NCBI RefSeq assembly: GCF_020829645.1 | Contig: NZ_JAIVFS010000057.1 | Span: 1 to 51,522, forward strand | Source of the DNA: Nostoc mirabile CHAB5784 | GTDB taxonomy: Bacteria; Cyanobacteriota; Cyanobacteriia; Cyanobacteriales; Nostocaceae | Direction of reading: 5' to 3' | Length of the DNA stretch: 51,522 nt | Shown here: piece by piece, positions 34,787 to 43,707 of the stretch | How the letters are laid out: every line of letters begins with the position of its first letter | How positions within the stretch are numbered: position 1 is the stretch's first letter | Translations under genes and position numbers: made by a program | Notes under the pieces: model-generated | What the model saw: the letters and a program-made list of their open reading frames with translations, nothing else | Told to the model about the DNA's origin: nothing | Database searches by the model: none

Positions 34787-35160
34787 AATACGGTTCGGTT
34801 AAGGCAAGAGACGCGATAAATCGCCGTCAAGACAAAGGACTGATTATTGTCAGGACTTACGCACAAGGAATGGAAAATCGTAGACGCTTCTTCGGCTTGC
34901 CGCAGGCTACCACAGAGAAGCCAGTGCGCCCTTGCGGTTAAGAGACTTGAAGCAACTGGCGCGACGCAGAGAAGCCAGTGCGCCCTTGCGGTTAAGAGAC
35001 TTGTTCGCGCAGCGTCTCCCCTTGGGAGAAGCAACTGGCGCGACACGGAGGAATAAGAGTTTGAGAGTTTTTTTGCGTAAGTCCTAATTGTAAAGACGGC
35101 GATTTCTCGCGTCTTTGCGATTAGCGGCGTGTCATCAAAAAACCTTATCCGAACCGTATT
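34787..35160. mobile_element. AATACGGTTC-type element carrying a nested MITE
   Basis: Inverted ends AATACGGTTCGGTTAAGG / CCTTATCCGAACCGTATT enclose paired GACGCGAT...ATCGCCGTC segments. A TAGGACTTACGCA-type element (34852-35086) sits between them. It is related to the unoccupied element at 22841-22950. Confidence 0.65.
34852..35086. mobile_element. MITE-like element, AGGACTTACGCA ends (copy 3)
   Basis: About 235 bp with inverted AGGACTTACGCA / TGCGTAAGTCCT. It contains two successive copies of GAAGCCAGTGCGCCCTTGCG ... CAACTGGCGCGAC, the second interrupted by a GCGTCTCCCCTTGGGAGAAG repeat: repeats inside repeats. Confidence 0.7.
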
Positions 35161-35186
35161 GTCTTAAACCCTTTAATTTCCGATAA

Positions 35187-35256
35187 CTAATGACTAATGA
35201 CTAATGACTAATGACTAATGACTAATGACTAATGACTAATGACTAATGACTAATGA
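35187..35256. repeat. CTAATGA heptamer array, ten perfect copies
   Basis: Ten uninterrupted CTAATGA units end 14 bases before the stop codon of the diguanylate cyclase gene. This is a short tandemly repeated repetitive sequence of the type common in heterocystous cyanobacteria. Confidence 0.9.
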
Positions 35257-35269
35257 CTAATTCCCAATT

Positions 35270-36289
35270 TTAAGAAGAAACAGCTTTTAGATGTGGGACA
35301 TGAGATAAATAGTTCGAGGCAATAACCCGATTACGTCCAGTAGTTTTAGCTTGTAGCAAGCATTGATCGGCACGATGCAACAGACTTACTCCTTGATCGT
35401 CATCCTCAGGTTGCAGACAGGCTGTGCCTAGACTAATGGTGATATTAATTGTCAGTTTATTGCTGAGTGAAAATGGTTCCTCGCAGACTACCCGATTCAG
35501 ACGACGAGCTACTAATAGTGCTTCCTCATCGGTAGTATTAGCCAAAATAATCACAAATTCTTCGCCACCATAGCGAAATGCTGTGTCTTGACAGCGCAGA
35601 TTATGCCGCAGACGCTTACATAGCAGCTGTAAGATGCGATCGCCAACTAAATGCCCGTGAGTATCGTTAACTTTCTTGAAATGATCTACATCCAGAATAA
35701 TCAAACTCATGGAAGTTTTTTGAGTCTTAGCTTTTTTTATTTGCCTGGGTAAGTCCCATTCTAAAGCACGACGATTATTTAATTCTGTCAAGGAATCAGA
35801 TAAGGCGATCGCTGATAACATATCATTTGTCCGAATCAAATCTCGGTATTTTTGTGCTTTTCGCAAGCCAACAGTCAATTGAGCAAGTATTAGTCCATGC
35901 TTGGCGGTCAACTCTGCCATATGGTCTGTTTTTTCATCAAGAAGATGCCAAATATAAGCATCGGCTCCTTGCTTTAGTGCCGCAGCACTCATCTCTAATT
36001 CCCTGTGCCAACCCTTATTTCTATCAATAAGCTCCTGGGGACGATCCTCGAAGAGAATACAGTATATCCAGGATAGTTTTGTCTGGTCTTTCAACCAACT
36101 GCAAAGTTCCATACTACCATCCAGACTAGCCTGCACAAGTATTATATCGGGGGGCGTAATTTGAATCCGCGACACTGCTTGATTAAGATTGTCTATAACT
36201 TCTACACTAAAAGCAGTCGCATAACGGATCTGATCTGGAAGTGTGGCGATAAAGTTATTTTTTCCAAAGACCAGAATAGACATATTCAT
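35270..36289 (-). CDS. Diguanylate cyclase with degenerate receiver-like N-terminus
   Basis: 339 residues. The N-terminal 115 residues resemble a receiver fold (ILVFGKNNFI, PPDIILVQASLDG) but lack the acidic pair, so phosphorylation is doubtful. A helical linker leads to the GGDEF domain at about 165-325 with DVDHFKKVNDTHGH and active-site GGEEF at 241-245. The product-inhibition I-site RCQD at 232-235 is correctly spaced five residues before it. It should make c-di-GMP with feedback control. It is transcribed alone. Confidence 0.9.
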   Translation of the reverse strand: MNMSILVFGKNNFIATLPDQIRYATAFSVEVIDNLNQAVSRIQITPPDIILVQASLDGSMELCSWLKDQTKLSWIYCILFEDRPQELIDRNKGWHRELEMSAAALKQGADAYIWHLLDEKTDHMAELTAKHGLILAQLTVGLRKAQKYRDLIRTNDMLSAIALSDSLTELNNRRALEWDLPRQIKKAKTQKTSMSLIILDVDHFKKVNDTHGHLVGDRILQLLCKRLRHNLRCQDTAFRYGGEEFVIILANTTDEEALLVARRLNRVVCEEPFSLSNKLTINITISLGTACLQPEDDDQGVSLLHRADQCLLQAKTTGRNRVIASNYLSHVPHLKAVSS

Positions 36290-37223
36290 TGCTTTATTTT
36301 TTATCCTATTTAACTTTTAAAGAGATTAACTTTCTAAGACTTGCTGCTCTTGTTGGCTAATACCAAATATTATTTTTTAGGTGGAGTTATATTTGCTGAT
36401 ATATTATTTTGTCGCCGAATCTACTATATTTTTACAATTTTAATCTCCTCTTTAGACTTTATCTTTACTACTACCGTTTCTGAAACCTCCTCTTCTGACA
36501 ACTAATGTCTTCTTTACAGTATATTTTTAAAACCGTAATAATACTGAATATTATTGAGAAGCAGAAAACTGTTTTTGTAGTTTCTTAAGTGTTCTTTTCC
36601 TCAACTAATTACAAAAATAAATAATTTGTAATAGCTGTCATCTTAGGTAGCCAAATTTATTCCTGTGAAGAAAAATAAATAAATAAATTATAAAAATTTT
36701 TCATCCAATTATAAAAGCCAAAACTATTTCATTGAATGAGAAATGTTATTAACCAAACAGTAGTTAAGCCTTTTTCTTTAAAAAATAGGCTTTTATGAAG
36801 TATCAAGGTAGGGGTTGAATTGCAAAAAAAAACGCGAATCAAATAGACAGCAAAAGTCGCCACTACTAAGGCAGTAGGCTTATAGCACTAACCTACCCTA
36901 CAATTTTAGATGGAATTTTTAGGGTAAAAATTCACACTTTAAGTGAAGTTCCACAATGTGTTAGTAGGAGAAACAAAAGGTTTCTATCTACACTTTTGCT
37001 GTGTTTATTTGTTTACTTAATTCACGTCTTTCTTTGTTTACCGCAACCTCATAAATCTAGAAAACAAAGCTAAATAAAAGAGTTTATGTTAAAACCTGCC
37101 CCTAATGTGTGTGGGGAAATTAGTTCAATTCCGCCCGTAGAAAGGGCGGAAAAAATATAAAAAATTTTGTTAGCGTACCCTAAGATATGAAAATCTCAAC
37201 TTCTGTGAAAAGCTAGAACCTGA
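36290..37223. other. Gene-poor AT-rich gap
   Basis: No supported gene. Two hairpins stand out: AAGCCT...AGGCTTTT at 36766-36794 (terminator-like on the plus strand) and the GC-rich one at 37129-37151. Either could belong to an untranslated RNA, but nothing else supports one. Confidence 0.5.
37129..37151. terminator. GC-rich hairpin
   Basis: 8-bp perfect stem TTCCGCCC / GGGCGGAA with a 7-base loop, about 70 bp past the 3' end of the HMA remnant on the minus strand. No U-run on either strand, so termination is uncertain. Confidence 0.4.
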
Positions 37224-37428
37224 TCAATAACCCTCAAAAGCATAACCAGCAGCAAGAATTACCTGTTTGATTGACTCTTCAGAAGCTGCGGATTCTAGCG
37301 TGACAGTTTTAGCATTAATTAACATCGATATTCACCTTGGACTCAGGTTCCCTAACGTGGATGGATTTAGTAAGTATTTCTCCACATCCCTCACAAGCAA
37401 TATTTGATACTTTTAGTTTTAGTGCCAT
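37224..37428 (-). pseudogene. Heavy-metal-associated (HMA) domain protein, frameshifted
   Basis: From the ATG at 37428: MALKLKVSNIACEGCGEILTK, with the metal-binding CxxC in ACEGCGE, then ESKVNIDVN and a TAA. A duplicated 4-base TTAA/TAAT causes the stop. Skipping it restores AKTVTLESAASEESIKQVILAAGYAFEGY and a stop at 37224, a full HMA domain of 66 residues. It was a small copper/heavy-metal chaperone-like protein, recently broken. Confidence 0.75.
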
Positions 37429-37683
37429 TTGTTACCCTAGTATGGGAATTTTAAAGTATTTCTTAAGGATTAATCTTAAAGACCAAAATGCGCGATCGCG
37501 CATCCTGCCAGAGTCAGATTATGGTGTAAAAGCTTTCTAATCACTGCATTTTGCTCACCGACTGGCACAATTCGCTGGCAGTAATATGAAACAAAATGCA
37601 AGAATATATAAAGCTATTTATGAAAATACACTTACTTAGTGCCGCTACGCCCAAGTCTGTAAAGTCTAAAGTTAAAAACACCC

Positions 37684-40326
37684 ATGTCTTCAAATCCCCA
37701 GTACCTAAGCGGTAACGAAATTCGCAACATATTTCTCGACTTCTTTGCCCAACGGAATCACCAAATTCTTCCAAGTGCCTCCCTCGTGCCAGAAGACCCA
37801 ACCGTGCTGCTGACGATCGCGGGGATGCTACCATTTAAGCCGATATTCTTGGGGCAGCGCACACCAGAATTTAAGCGGGCTACGACTTCGCAAAAGTGTA
37901 TCCGCACCAACGATATCGAAAATGTCGGACGCACCAAACGGCATCAGACGTTTTTTGAGATGCTGGGCAATTTCAGCTTTGGTGATTATTTTAAAGAACA
38001 AGCGATCGCTTGGGGTTGGGAAATCTCTACACAAGTCTTTGGCTTCTCCCCAAACAACCTGGTTGTCAGCGTTTTTGAAGAAGATGATGAAGCTTTTGGT
38101 ATCTGGCGCGATCAAATTGGTGTGCCGATAGCGAGAATTAAGCGCTTGGGCGAAGACGATAACTTTTGGGTATCTGGGCCGACTGGGCCTTGTGGCCCTT
38201 CTTCAGAAATTTATTACGACTTCCACCCAGAACGCGGTGACGAAAATATAGATTTAGAAGACGATTCCCGGTTCATCGAGTTTTACAACCTCGTCTTCAT
38301 GCAATATAACCGGGATGCGTCAGGCAATTTAACGCCACTGCAAAACAAGAACATTGACACTGGGATGGGTTTGGATAGAATGGCGCAAATCCTCCAAAAA
38401 GTACCCAATAACTACGAAACTGACCTAATTTTCCCAATTATTCAAACAGCAGCCCAAATTGCTGGTATTGACTACCACAAAAGTGATGAAAAAACCAAAG
38501 TCTCTCTAAAAGTCATTGGCGATCACGTTCGTGCTGTCGTCCACATGATCGCCGATGAAATTCGCGCTTCCAACGTGGGACGGGGTTATGTGCTACGGCG
38601 GTTAATTCGGCGGGTGGTGCGTCATGGGCGATTAATTGGCATTTCTGGAGAATTTACTACTCAAGTTGCCGAAACTGCGATCGCTCTTTCTGAATCAGCT
38701 TACCCCAATGTGCGCCAACGGGAAGCCGCAATTAAAGCTGAGTTGCAACGGGAAGAATCGAATTTTCTCAGAACTCTGGATAGAGGCGAAAAACTTCTAG
38801 AAGAAATTATCCAAGAGGTGAAACAGCGAGGGGAAACTCAAATTAGTGGTGAAAGCGCATTTACCCTTTATGACACCTACGGATTTCCCCTGGAACTTAC
38901 TCAAGAAGTTGCTGAAGAAAATAATCTCACAGTTGATGAAGCGGGATTCGATGCCGAAATGCAAAAGCAGGTGGAACGTGCCAAAGCAGCACACGAAACC
39001 ATCGATTTAACTGTACAAAGTTCCCTCGACAAATTGGCAGAACACATCCAAGTCACCGAGTTTTTAGGCTATATCCAATCGGCGGCGACGGCAAAAGTCG
39101 AAGCGATTTTGGTAGAAGGTGTTTCTCAAGAGGAAGCAGAAGCGGGGACACAGGTACAAATAGTCCTTGACAAAACGCCATTTTATGCTGAATCTGGGGG
39201 ACAAATTGGCGATCGCGGTTATATCTCTGGTGATGGTATTGTAGTTCGGGTAGAAGATGTGAAGAAAGAATCTGATTTCTTTGTTCACTTCGGACGCATC
39301 GAACGCGGTACACTGCGCGTAGGCGATAATGTAACCGCTCAAATTGATCCGGCTTGTCGCCGTCGCGCCCAAGCTAACCATACCGCAACCCACCTGTTGC
39401 AAGCAGCTTTGAAAAAAATTGTTGATGATAGCATATCTCAAGCTGGTTCCCTAGTATCTTTTGACAGGTTGCGCTTTGACTTCAACTGTCCTCGCGCGTT
39501 GACAGCAGAGGAAGTGCAACAAATTGAAGAACAGGTGAACACTTGGATTGCCCAAGCACATGCTGCAAAAGTGGAAGTATTACCTTTAGCAGAGGCGAAA
39601 GCTAGAGGTGCTGTTGCGATGTTCGGCGAAAAATACGGCGAGGAAGTGCGCGTGATTGACTTCCCCAACGTATCAATGGAACTGTGCGGTGGAACTCATG
39701 TGAGTAATACGGCTGAAATTGGCGTATTTAAAATTATTTCTGAAGCTGGTGTGGCTTCTGGGGTGCGGCGTATTGAAGCTGTTTCGGGGCCAGCAATACT
39801 GGATTATCTCAATCTTCGGGATAAAGTAGTTAAAGATTTGAGCGATCGCTTTAAAGTTAAACCCGAAGAATTACCAGACAGAATCACAAGTTTGCAAAGC
39901 GAACTTAGAACCAGTCAAAAGGAACTGGAAACCTTGAAGGTACAGTTAGCGATCGCAAAATCTGACAGCTTGTTGCAAACAGCCGAAACTGTAGGCGATT
40001 CTAAAATTATTGTCGCCCAATTAGAAGATGTTGATCCAGAATCATTGAAAACCGCAGCCGAACGCTTGCTGCAAAAAATCGGGAACGGTGCAGTGGTGCT
40101 GGGTTCTGTTCCTGAAGAAGGGAAAGTTAGTATAGTTGCAGCTTTTAGTTCAGAAGTGAACAAAAAAGGTTTGCAAGCTGGTAAATTTGTAGGTGCGATC
40201 GCTAAAATCTGCGGTGGCGGTGGCGGTGGAAGACCGAACTTAGCCCAAGCAGGCGGACGGGATGCGAGTAAATTACCAGAAGCGTTGGAACAAGCCGAAA
40301 GTGAGTTAAAGTCCGCGTTGGGTTAA
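37684..40326 (+). CDS. alaS: Alanyl-tRNA synthetase
   Basis: 880 residues, the standard length. Class II catalytic core in the N-terminal half (FLDFFAQRNHQILPSASLVP, FKRATTSQKCIRTNDIENVGRT, GGPTGPCGPSSEIYYD-like block); editing domain with HTATHLLQAALK and the zinc motif CGGTHV near 675; C-terminal glycine-rich CGGGGGGRPNLAQAGGRD. It charges tRNA-Ala and edits misacylated Ser and Gly. Intact and probably monocistronic. An extended HIP1 palindrome (ATGCGCGATCGCGCAT) lies at about 37487-37502 upstream. Confidence 0.97.
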   Translation: MSSNPQYLSGNEIRNIFLDFFAQRNHQILPSASLVPEDPTVLLTIAGMLPFKPIFLGQRTPEFKRATTSQKCIRTNDIENVGRTKRHQTFFEMLGNFSFGDYFKEQAIAWGWEISTQVFGFSPNNLVVSVFEEDDEAFGIWRDQIGVPIARIKRLGEDDNFWVSGPTGPCGPSSEIYYDFHPERGDENIDLEDDSRFIEFYNLVFMQYNRDASGNLTPLQNKNIDTGMGLDRMAQILQKVPNNYETDLIFPIIQTAAQIAGIDYHKSDEKTKVSLKVIGDHVRAVVHMIADEIRASNVGRGYVLRRLIRRVVRHGRLIGISGEFTTQVAETAIALSESAYPNVRQREAAIKAELQREESNFLRTLDRGEKLLEEIIQEVKQRGETQISGESAFTLYDTYGFPLELTQEVAEENNLTVDEAGFDAEMQKQVERAKAAHETIDLTVQSSLDKLAEHIQVTEFLGYIQSAATAKVEAILVEGVSQEEAEAGTQVQIVLDKTPFYAESGGQIGDRGYISGDGIVVRVEDVKKESDFFVHFGRIERGTLRVGDNVTAQIDPACRRRAQANHTATHLLQAALKKIVDDSISQAGSLVSFDRLRFDFNCPRALTAEEVQQIEEQVNTWIAQAHAAKVEVLPLAEAKARGAVAMFGEKYGEEVRVIDFPNVSMELCGGTHVSNTAEIGVFKIISEAGVASGVRRIEAVSGPAILDYLNLRDKVVKDLSDRFKVKPEELPDRITSLQSELRTSQKELETLKVQLAIAKSDSLLQTAETVGDSKIIVAQLEDVDPESLKTAAERLLQKIGNGAVVLGSVPEEGKVSIVAAFSSEVNKKGLQAGKFVGAIAKICGGGGGGRPNLAQAGGRDASKLPEALEQAESELKSALG

Positions 40327-40394
40327 CCATCTTCTGCTTCAACGAGAGAGACTTGTGTAGCGCACCAAGCGAATTGGTGCGTTACGGCTCATAC

Positions 40395-40591
40395 GTGTCA
40401 ACTTAACGCAAAACTCATGTCCCACAAGGAACTGAAGTTCCTTGCTAATAGCGAAAGTCATCTAAAGATGACTAAATAATCCAAAAAATCTTTAGTCTAC
40501 TTTAGTAGACTTTAGCTATAAGAGAGGAACTTTAGTTCCAGGCGGGTGAGTCAAGCCAACGGTTAAGCTATTATCTAGCTTCAGTTGACAC
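40395..40591. mobile_element. Chained-palindrome MITE (copy 2)
   Basis: 197 bp with GTGTCAAC / GTTGACAC ends. Palindromes in the same order as copy 1: arms CAAGGAACT (centre GA), AGTCATCT (AA), AGTCTACT (TT) and GGAACT (TT). Differences from copy 1 fall mostly in the 2-base centres and spacers, not in the arms. Confidence 0.8.
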
Positions 40592-40662
40592 CAATGGTTA
40601 CAGCTTCGCCTAACACACCATACATTTTAGGTTAGGTTATGAAGATTCTTGCTGCTCATCTT

Positions 40663-40867
40663 CTACGTAGTTATCATTGGGAGATATAGGACTAGTATTT
40701 GATTTTTGAAATGCACGTAGTGGACTGTCTACGCAAAATAGTGCATTAGACGTAGACGTAGGTTGGGTGGAGCGGAGCGCAACCCAACATATATCAGGAT
40801 GTTGGGTTACGCAAAGCCTCCACCCAACCTACAATTTTTTTGCTACGTAGTTATCATTGGGAGATAT
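40663..40867. repeat. TAGGTTGGGTGG palindromic element between 25-bp direct repeats
   Basis: A 25-base direct repeat (begins CTACGTAGTTATCATTGG) lies at 40663-40687 and 40843-40867. Between them is a copy of the long dyad TAGGTTGGGTGG ... CCACCCAACCTA, also present at 49194-49332. Confidence 0.65.
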
Positions 40868-40958
40868 TACCCAACCAAAGTTTAGAGGTAGTTGTGGTTC
40901 CCACTAATCGCCCTAAAGATGGGTTGCGGGTTAGATTTCAACCTCGGTGAAATGTGTT

Positions 40959-41699
40959 ATGGCATCCCAAATAGACATACATTTGCCTAATGGAGTTTTG
41001 CAACGCTTACAAAATGTGAAAGATTTTGTAAGTGAAAATGTTAACTCTCTAAGTAACTCAGCACAACAAGTTGGGGAGTCTTTGAAGGCAACAGCAACTA
41101 CAACGACTGATAAAGCAATTGATACTGTCACCACAAGTTTAGAGGAAACTTGGCAAACTGCTGAGAAATTTAAAAGTACAACATCGGGCGCAGTTAAAAA
41201 TGCGATGGCATCTTCTGTAAGTGATTGGCTGACACAACACCCGATATTTTTTAGGTTAGTTCAAATACTAGGTTGGGCGACTAATCACCCAATTATTAGT
41301 ATAGTGATTTTGCTGTTTGCGATCGCTCTCATCTGGAGCATCATTAAAGCAATTGTCCGCTTGATTGAAACAGCTAGTTGGTCAATACTCCAAGTTCCGT
41401 TAAAATTGCTTCAGGCTTTGTTTAAAGTTAGCTTTCTATCCTTAACTAAAGTTAGCAGTTTTGCAGTTCAACGAATCACAGCTACTAAAACAATTGATAA
41501 CCTACCAGCTTTGTTACCTGAAAATTTTCAACCAAGTAAGCAACAACGATTAGCAGAAATTTCTTATCGCTTAGAAGCAATTCAAAAGGAACAACATGAG
41601 CTTTTACAAGAAGCCGCAGACTTAATTGCTTCAGATACTGTTGATATAGACATTTCCAAAATTAAACAGCTAAAAAGCGTTGAATCACATCTTGGCTGA
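40959..41699 (+). CDS. Membrane protein of unknown function
   Basis: 246 residues from the ATG at 40959 (a GTG four codons upstream is possible). An amphipathic, Ser/Thr-rich N-terminal region (VKDFVSENVNSLSNSAQQVGESLKAT) resembles apolipoprotein/LEA-like helices. One strong membrane segment (HPIISIVILLFAIALIWSIIKAIV) and a second weaker hydrophobic stretch follow, then a basic coiled-coil C-terminus (RLEAIQKEQHELLQEAADLI). It overlaps the 3' end of urtE by 38 bp in convergent orientation. Function not recognised. Confidence 0.65.
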   Translation: MASQIDIHLPNGVLQRLQNVKDFVSENVNSLSNSAQQVGESLKATATTTTDKAIDTVTTSLEETWQTAEKFKSTTSGAVKNAMASSVSDWLTQHPIFFRLVQILGWATNHPIISIVILLFAIALIWSIIKAIVRLIETASWSILQVPLKLLQALFKVSFLSLTKVSSFAVQRITATKTIDNLPALLPENFQPSKQQRLAEISYRLEAIQKEQHELLQEAADLIASDTVDIDISKIKQLKSVESHLG

Positions 41700-42360
41700 G
41701 TTCGGCTGTGGAACCGGAGGCGACAATACCACCTTTTTGCATAGCGTAATAGTAATCAGCCTGACGGACAAAGTGTAAATGTTGCTCTACCAATAAAACC
41801 GAAATGCCTGTGGTTTCGACAATGCGACGAACTGCGGCTTCAATTTCTAGGATGATGGAGGGTTGAATACCTTCGGTGGGTTCATCTAAGACGAGTAATT
41901 GAGGTTCTCCCATTAAAGCACGAGCGATCGCTAATTGTTGCTGCTGTCCCCCACTCAAATCACCGCCCATCCGCGAAAGCATGGTTTTTAACACCGGGAA
42001 TAAGCTAAAAACTTCCTCTGGAATTTCTGCTTTTTTTACTGGTTTGCGTCTGGCTTCTAACCCCAGTAGCAGATTTTCTTTGACTGTCAAACGGGGGATA
42101 ATTTCTCGTCCTTGGGGGACATAACCGATTCCTAACTTTGCCCTTTGGTCAGGAGATTTCGAGTTGATTAATTCTCCAGCTAAGTTAATAGTACCACTGC
42201 GGGGTTTGAGTAAACCCATAATTGTTTTTAGTAAAGTAGATTTCCCTACGCCATTGCGTCCAATCAGGCATATCATTTGCCCAGATGGTACGCTTAAATC
42301 TACATTGCGGAGAATATGGCTTTCACCGTAGTAAACGTTAAGATTAGAGATTTTTAGCAT
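41662..42360 (-). CDS. urtE: Urea ABC transporter ATPase UrtE
   Basis: 232 residues, LivF-type ATPase: Walker A GRNGVGKST at about 33-41, signature LSGGQQQQ, Walker B LLVLDEPTEGIQPS, then ISVLLVEQHLHFVRQADYYY. The EGIQPS form and its similarity to UrtE, plus upstream urtABCD on the same strand, support the call over a branched-chain amino acid LivF. It is separated from urtD by a 3.5-kb island instead of being adjacent, so its expression from the urtA promoter is in doubt. Confidence 0.9.
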   Translation of the reverse strand: MLKISNLNVYYGESHILRNVDLSVPSGQMICLIGRNGVGKSTLLKTIMGLLKPRSGTINLAGELINSKSPDQRAKLGIGYVPQGREIIPRLTVKENLLLGLEARRKPVKKAEIPEEVFSLFPVLKTMLSRMGGDLSGGQQQQLAIARALMGEPQLLVLDEPTEGIQPSIILEIEAAVRRIVETTGISVLLVEQHLHFVRQADYYYAMQKGGIVASGSTAELSQDVIQRFLAV

Positions 42361-42385
42361 TAGAAATTACCTGTATATGAAAATT

Positions 42386-42811
42386 TCACCCAGAGGCGCA
42401 GCGCAGTGTTAGCCTATTGCTCCAACAAACGAGTAAAACCTTCTTGCTCAAGTGTTTATCAGTTGTTAATGCCTCCATAATTCCTTGCCTACGCATTAAC
42501 ACAAAGCTTACAGCATCACATAACGAATAGGTTTTATCCTGTCTTGCTAACAATAAATCTATTGCTTCTCGATGTAGCGGCTCATCAACCCATACAATTT
42601 GAACGTTTGAATTGTTGATCAGTTCAAGGCTGTATGACAGTACAATTGAACGGGAAAAGCCTCGAACCAATGCTAGAGCCACTAATTCTGCTAAAACATA
42701 GTTGTGCGTAAGCCGAGTTCTGCTTGTACTAGCAATCAGTTCAACTGCCCTTTCATGTTGTGGCTCATCTTTATGGAGAAAGCAGAGCAATCCTGACGTA
42801 TCAAGCAGCAT
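42386..42811 (-). pseudogene. PIN-domain (VapC-like) toxin, C-terminally frameshifted
   Basis: From the ATG at 42811: MLLDTSGLLCFLHKDE with the first catalytic Asp, then AELVALALVRG, CDAVSFVLMRR and ALTTDKH, the four acidic motif regions of PIN ribonucleases. After TTDKH the usual ending FEQEGFTRLLEQ-stop is found in another frame (one T is missing near 42445-42452; the intact stop would be at 42414). The product instead gets a foreign 21-residue tail. The catalytic core is present, so residual activity cannot be excluded. Confidence 0.7.
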
Positions 42812-42891
42812 AATCTACATTACCAATGCTTAAAAGTCATTGGTGTAATACCAATTCTGCATGAAGATGCATATAATAAGACCCCCCTGTA

Positions 42892-42914
42892 GTCCCCCCT
42901 TGATAAGGGGGGAC
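42892..42914. repeat. GTCCCCCCTT palindrome between antitoxin and toxin
   Basis: A 10-bp perfect inverted repeat around GAT, followed by a GGCGTAGCCGGGGGG repeat. It separates the antitoxin stop from the toxin start by over 130 bp, unlike the usual overlap of such pairs, so it was probably inserted. Confidence 0.6.
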
Positions 42915-42944
42915 GGCGTAGCCGGGGGGTAAATATATGCAGCT

Positions 42945-43226
42945 TCACAAAGAAACGGTATAAGCTTTTGCCAAGTCAGCATCAATGCTTTCGTTATCTA
43001 TACCTGTGGCATAACCCAAGCTAATTGCACCTGCATAACTAAGTAAACGTTGATGTGCTTCTTCTGGCTGAACTTCTGGTTGTAGCTTTGCACCAGTCAG
43101 AAGACGATGCTGCCCATCAAGAGATGTCACAATCAATTCTGCTACCGAAAGCCCGATGGCATCAGCTTGCTGCTGCAAAGCTGCATAGACATCATCACTT
43201 AATTCCAGTGTTAGCAGTTGGCTCAT
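42945..43226 (-). CDS. Antitoxin-like protein of the PIN pair
   Basis: 93 residues from the ATG at 43226 (MSQLLTLELSDDVYAALQQQADAIG); a TTG start six codons earlier is possible. The N-terminus has the strand-helix-helix pattern of RHH antitoxins (LELSDDVYAALQQQA, then SVAELIVTSL). The Glu-rich C-terminus would wrap the toxin. The frame is intact while the partner toxin is not. Confidence 0.65.
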   Translation of the reverse strand: MSQLLTLELSDDVYAALQQQADAIGLSVAELIVTSLDGQHRLLTGAKLQPEVQPEEAHQRLLSYAGAISLGYATGIDNESIDADLAKAYTVSL

Positions 43227-43383
43227 AGGAATAAACGATTGCAAGTAAAGCTAGGGCAATTATAGCTCAATACAGTTCAGTTAAGCCCCAAATCATTTGT
43301 AGAGACTAGCAATTGCAACGTCTCTACATACCTAAAATCAATACCAAAAATCCTTAACCCAAGCATATTGCTATATAGAATAC

Positions 43384-43546
43384 TGTAGCGACTACTCTCA
43401 AGTCTGTAGCGACTACTCTCAAGTCTGTAGCGACTACTCTCAAGTCTGTAGCGACTACTCTCAAGTCTGTAGCGACTACTCTCAAGTCTGTAGCGACTAC
43501 TCTCAAGTCTGTAGCGACTACTCTCAAGTCTGTAGCGACTACTCTC
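43384..43546. repeat. 21-bp tandem array IV
   Basis: Seven perfect 21-bp units from 43384 (every 21 bases to 43510) and a partial eighth. Each contains the dyad GTAG-CGA-CTAC. The unit is unrelated to arrays I-III but has the same period. It encodes SSRYRLE-type heptapeptides on the minus strand, which I regard as accidental. Confidence 0.9.
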
Positions 43547-43707
43547 GTGTTTGCTACCTCTTGCCTTTTTACATGAGTAATTATACACCGAAATATTACT
43601 GAGATAAGCTCAAAAATTTTATGATCAGAAATTGCGATTTATGCTGAAGCGGAATCGGGCTTAATTGAGGCAAGCTAGCTCTAGAAGTATCTTAAAAGAG
43701 CAAATTT

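Noticed and set aside
36290..37223. A riboswitch or small RNA gene in the AT-rich gap before alaS
   Set aside because: Only two isolated hairpins are present; no conserved riboswitch core or promoter could be recognised.
31081..43546. Tandem arrays as CRISPR
   Set aside because: Units are contiguous with no unique spacers, dyads are only 4-6 bp, and no cas gene is in the window.
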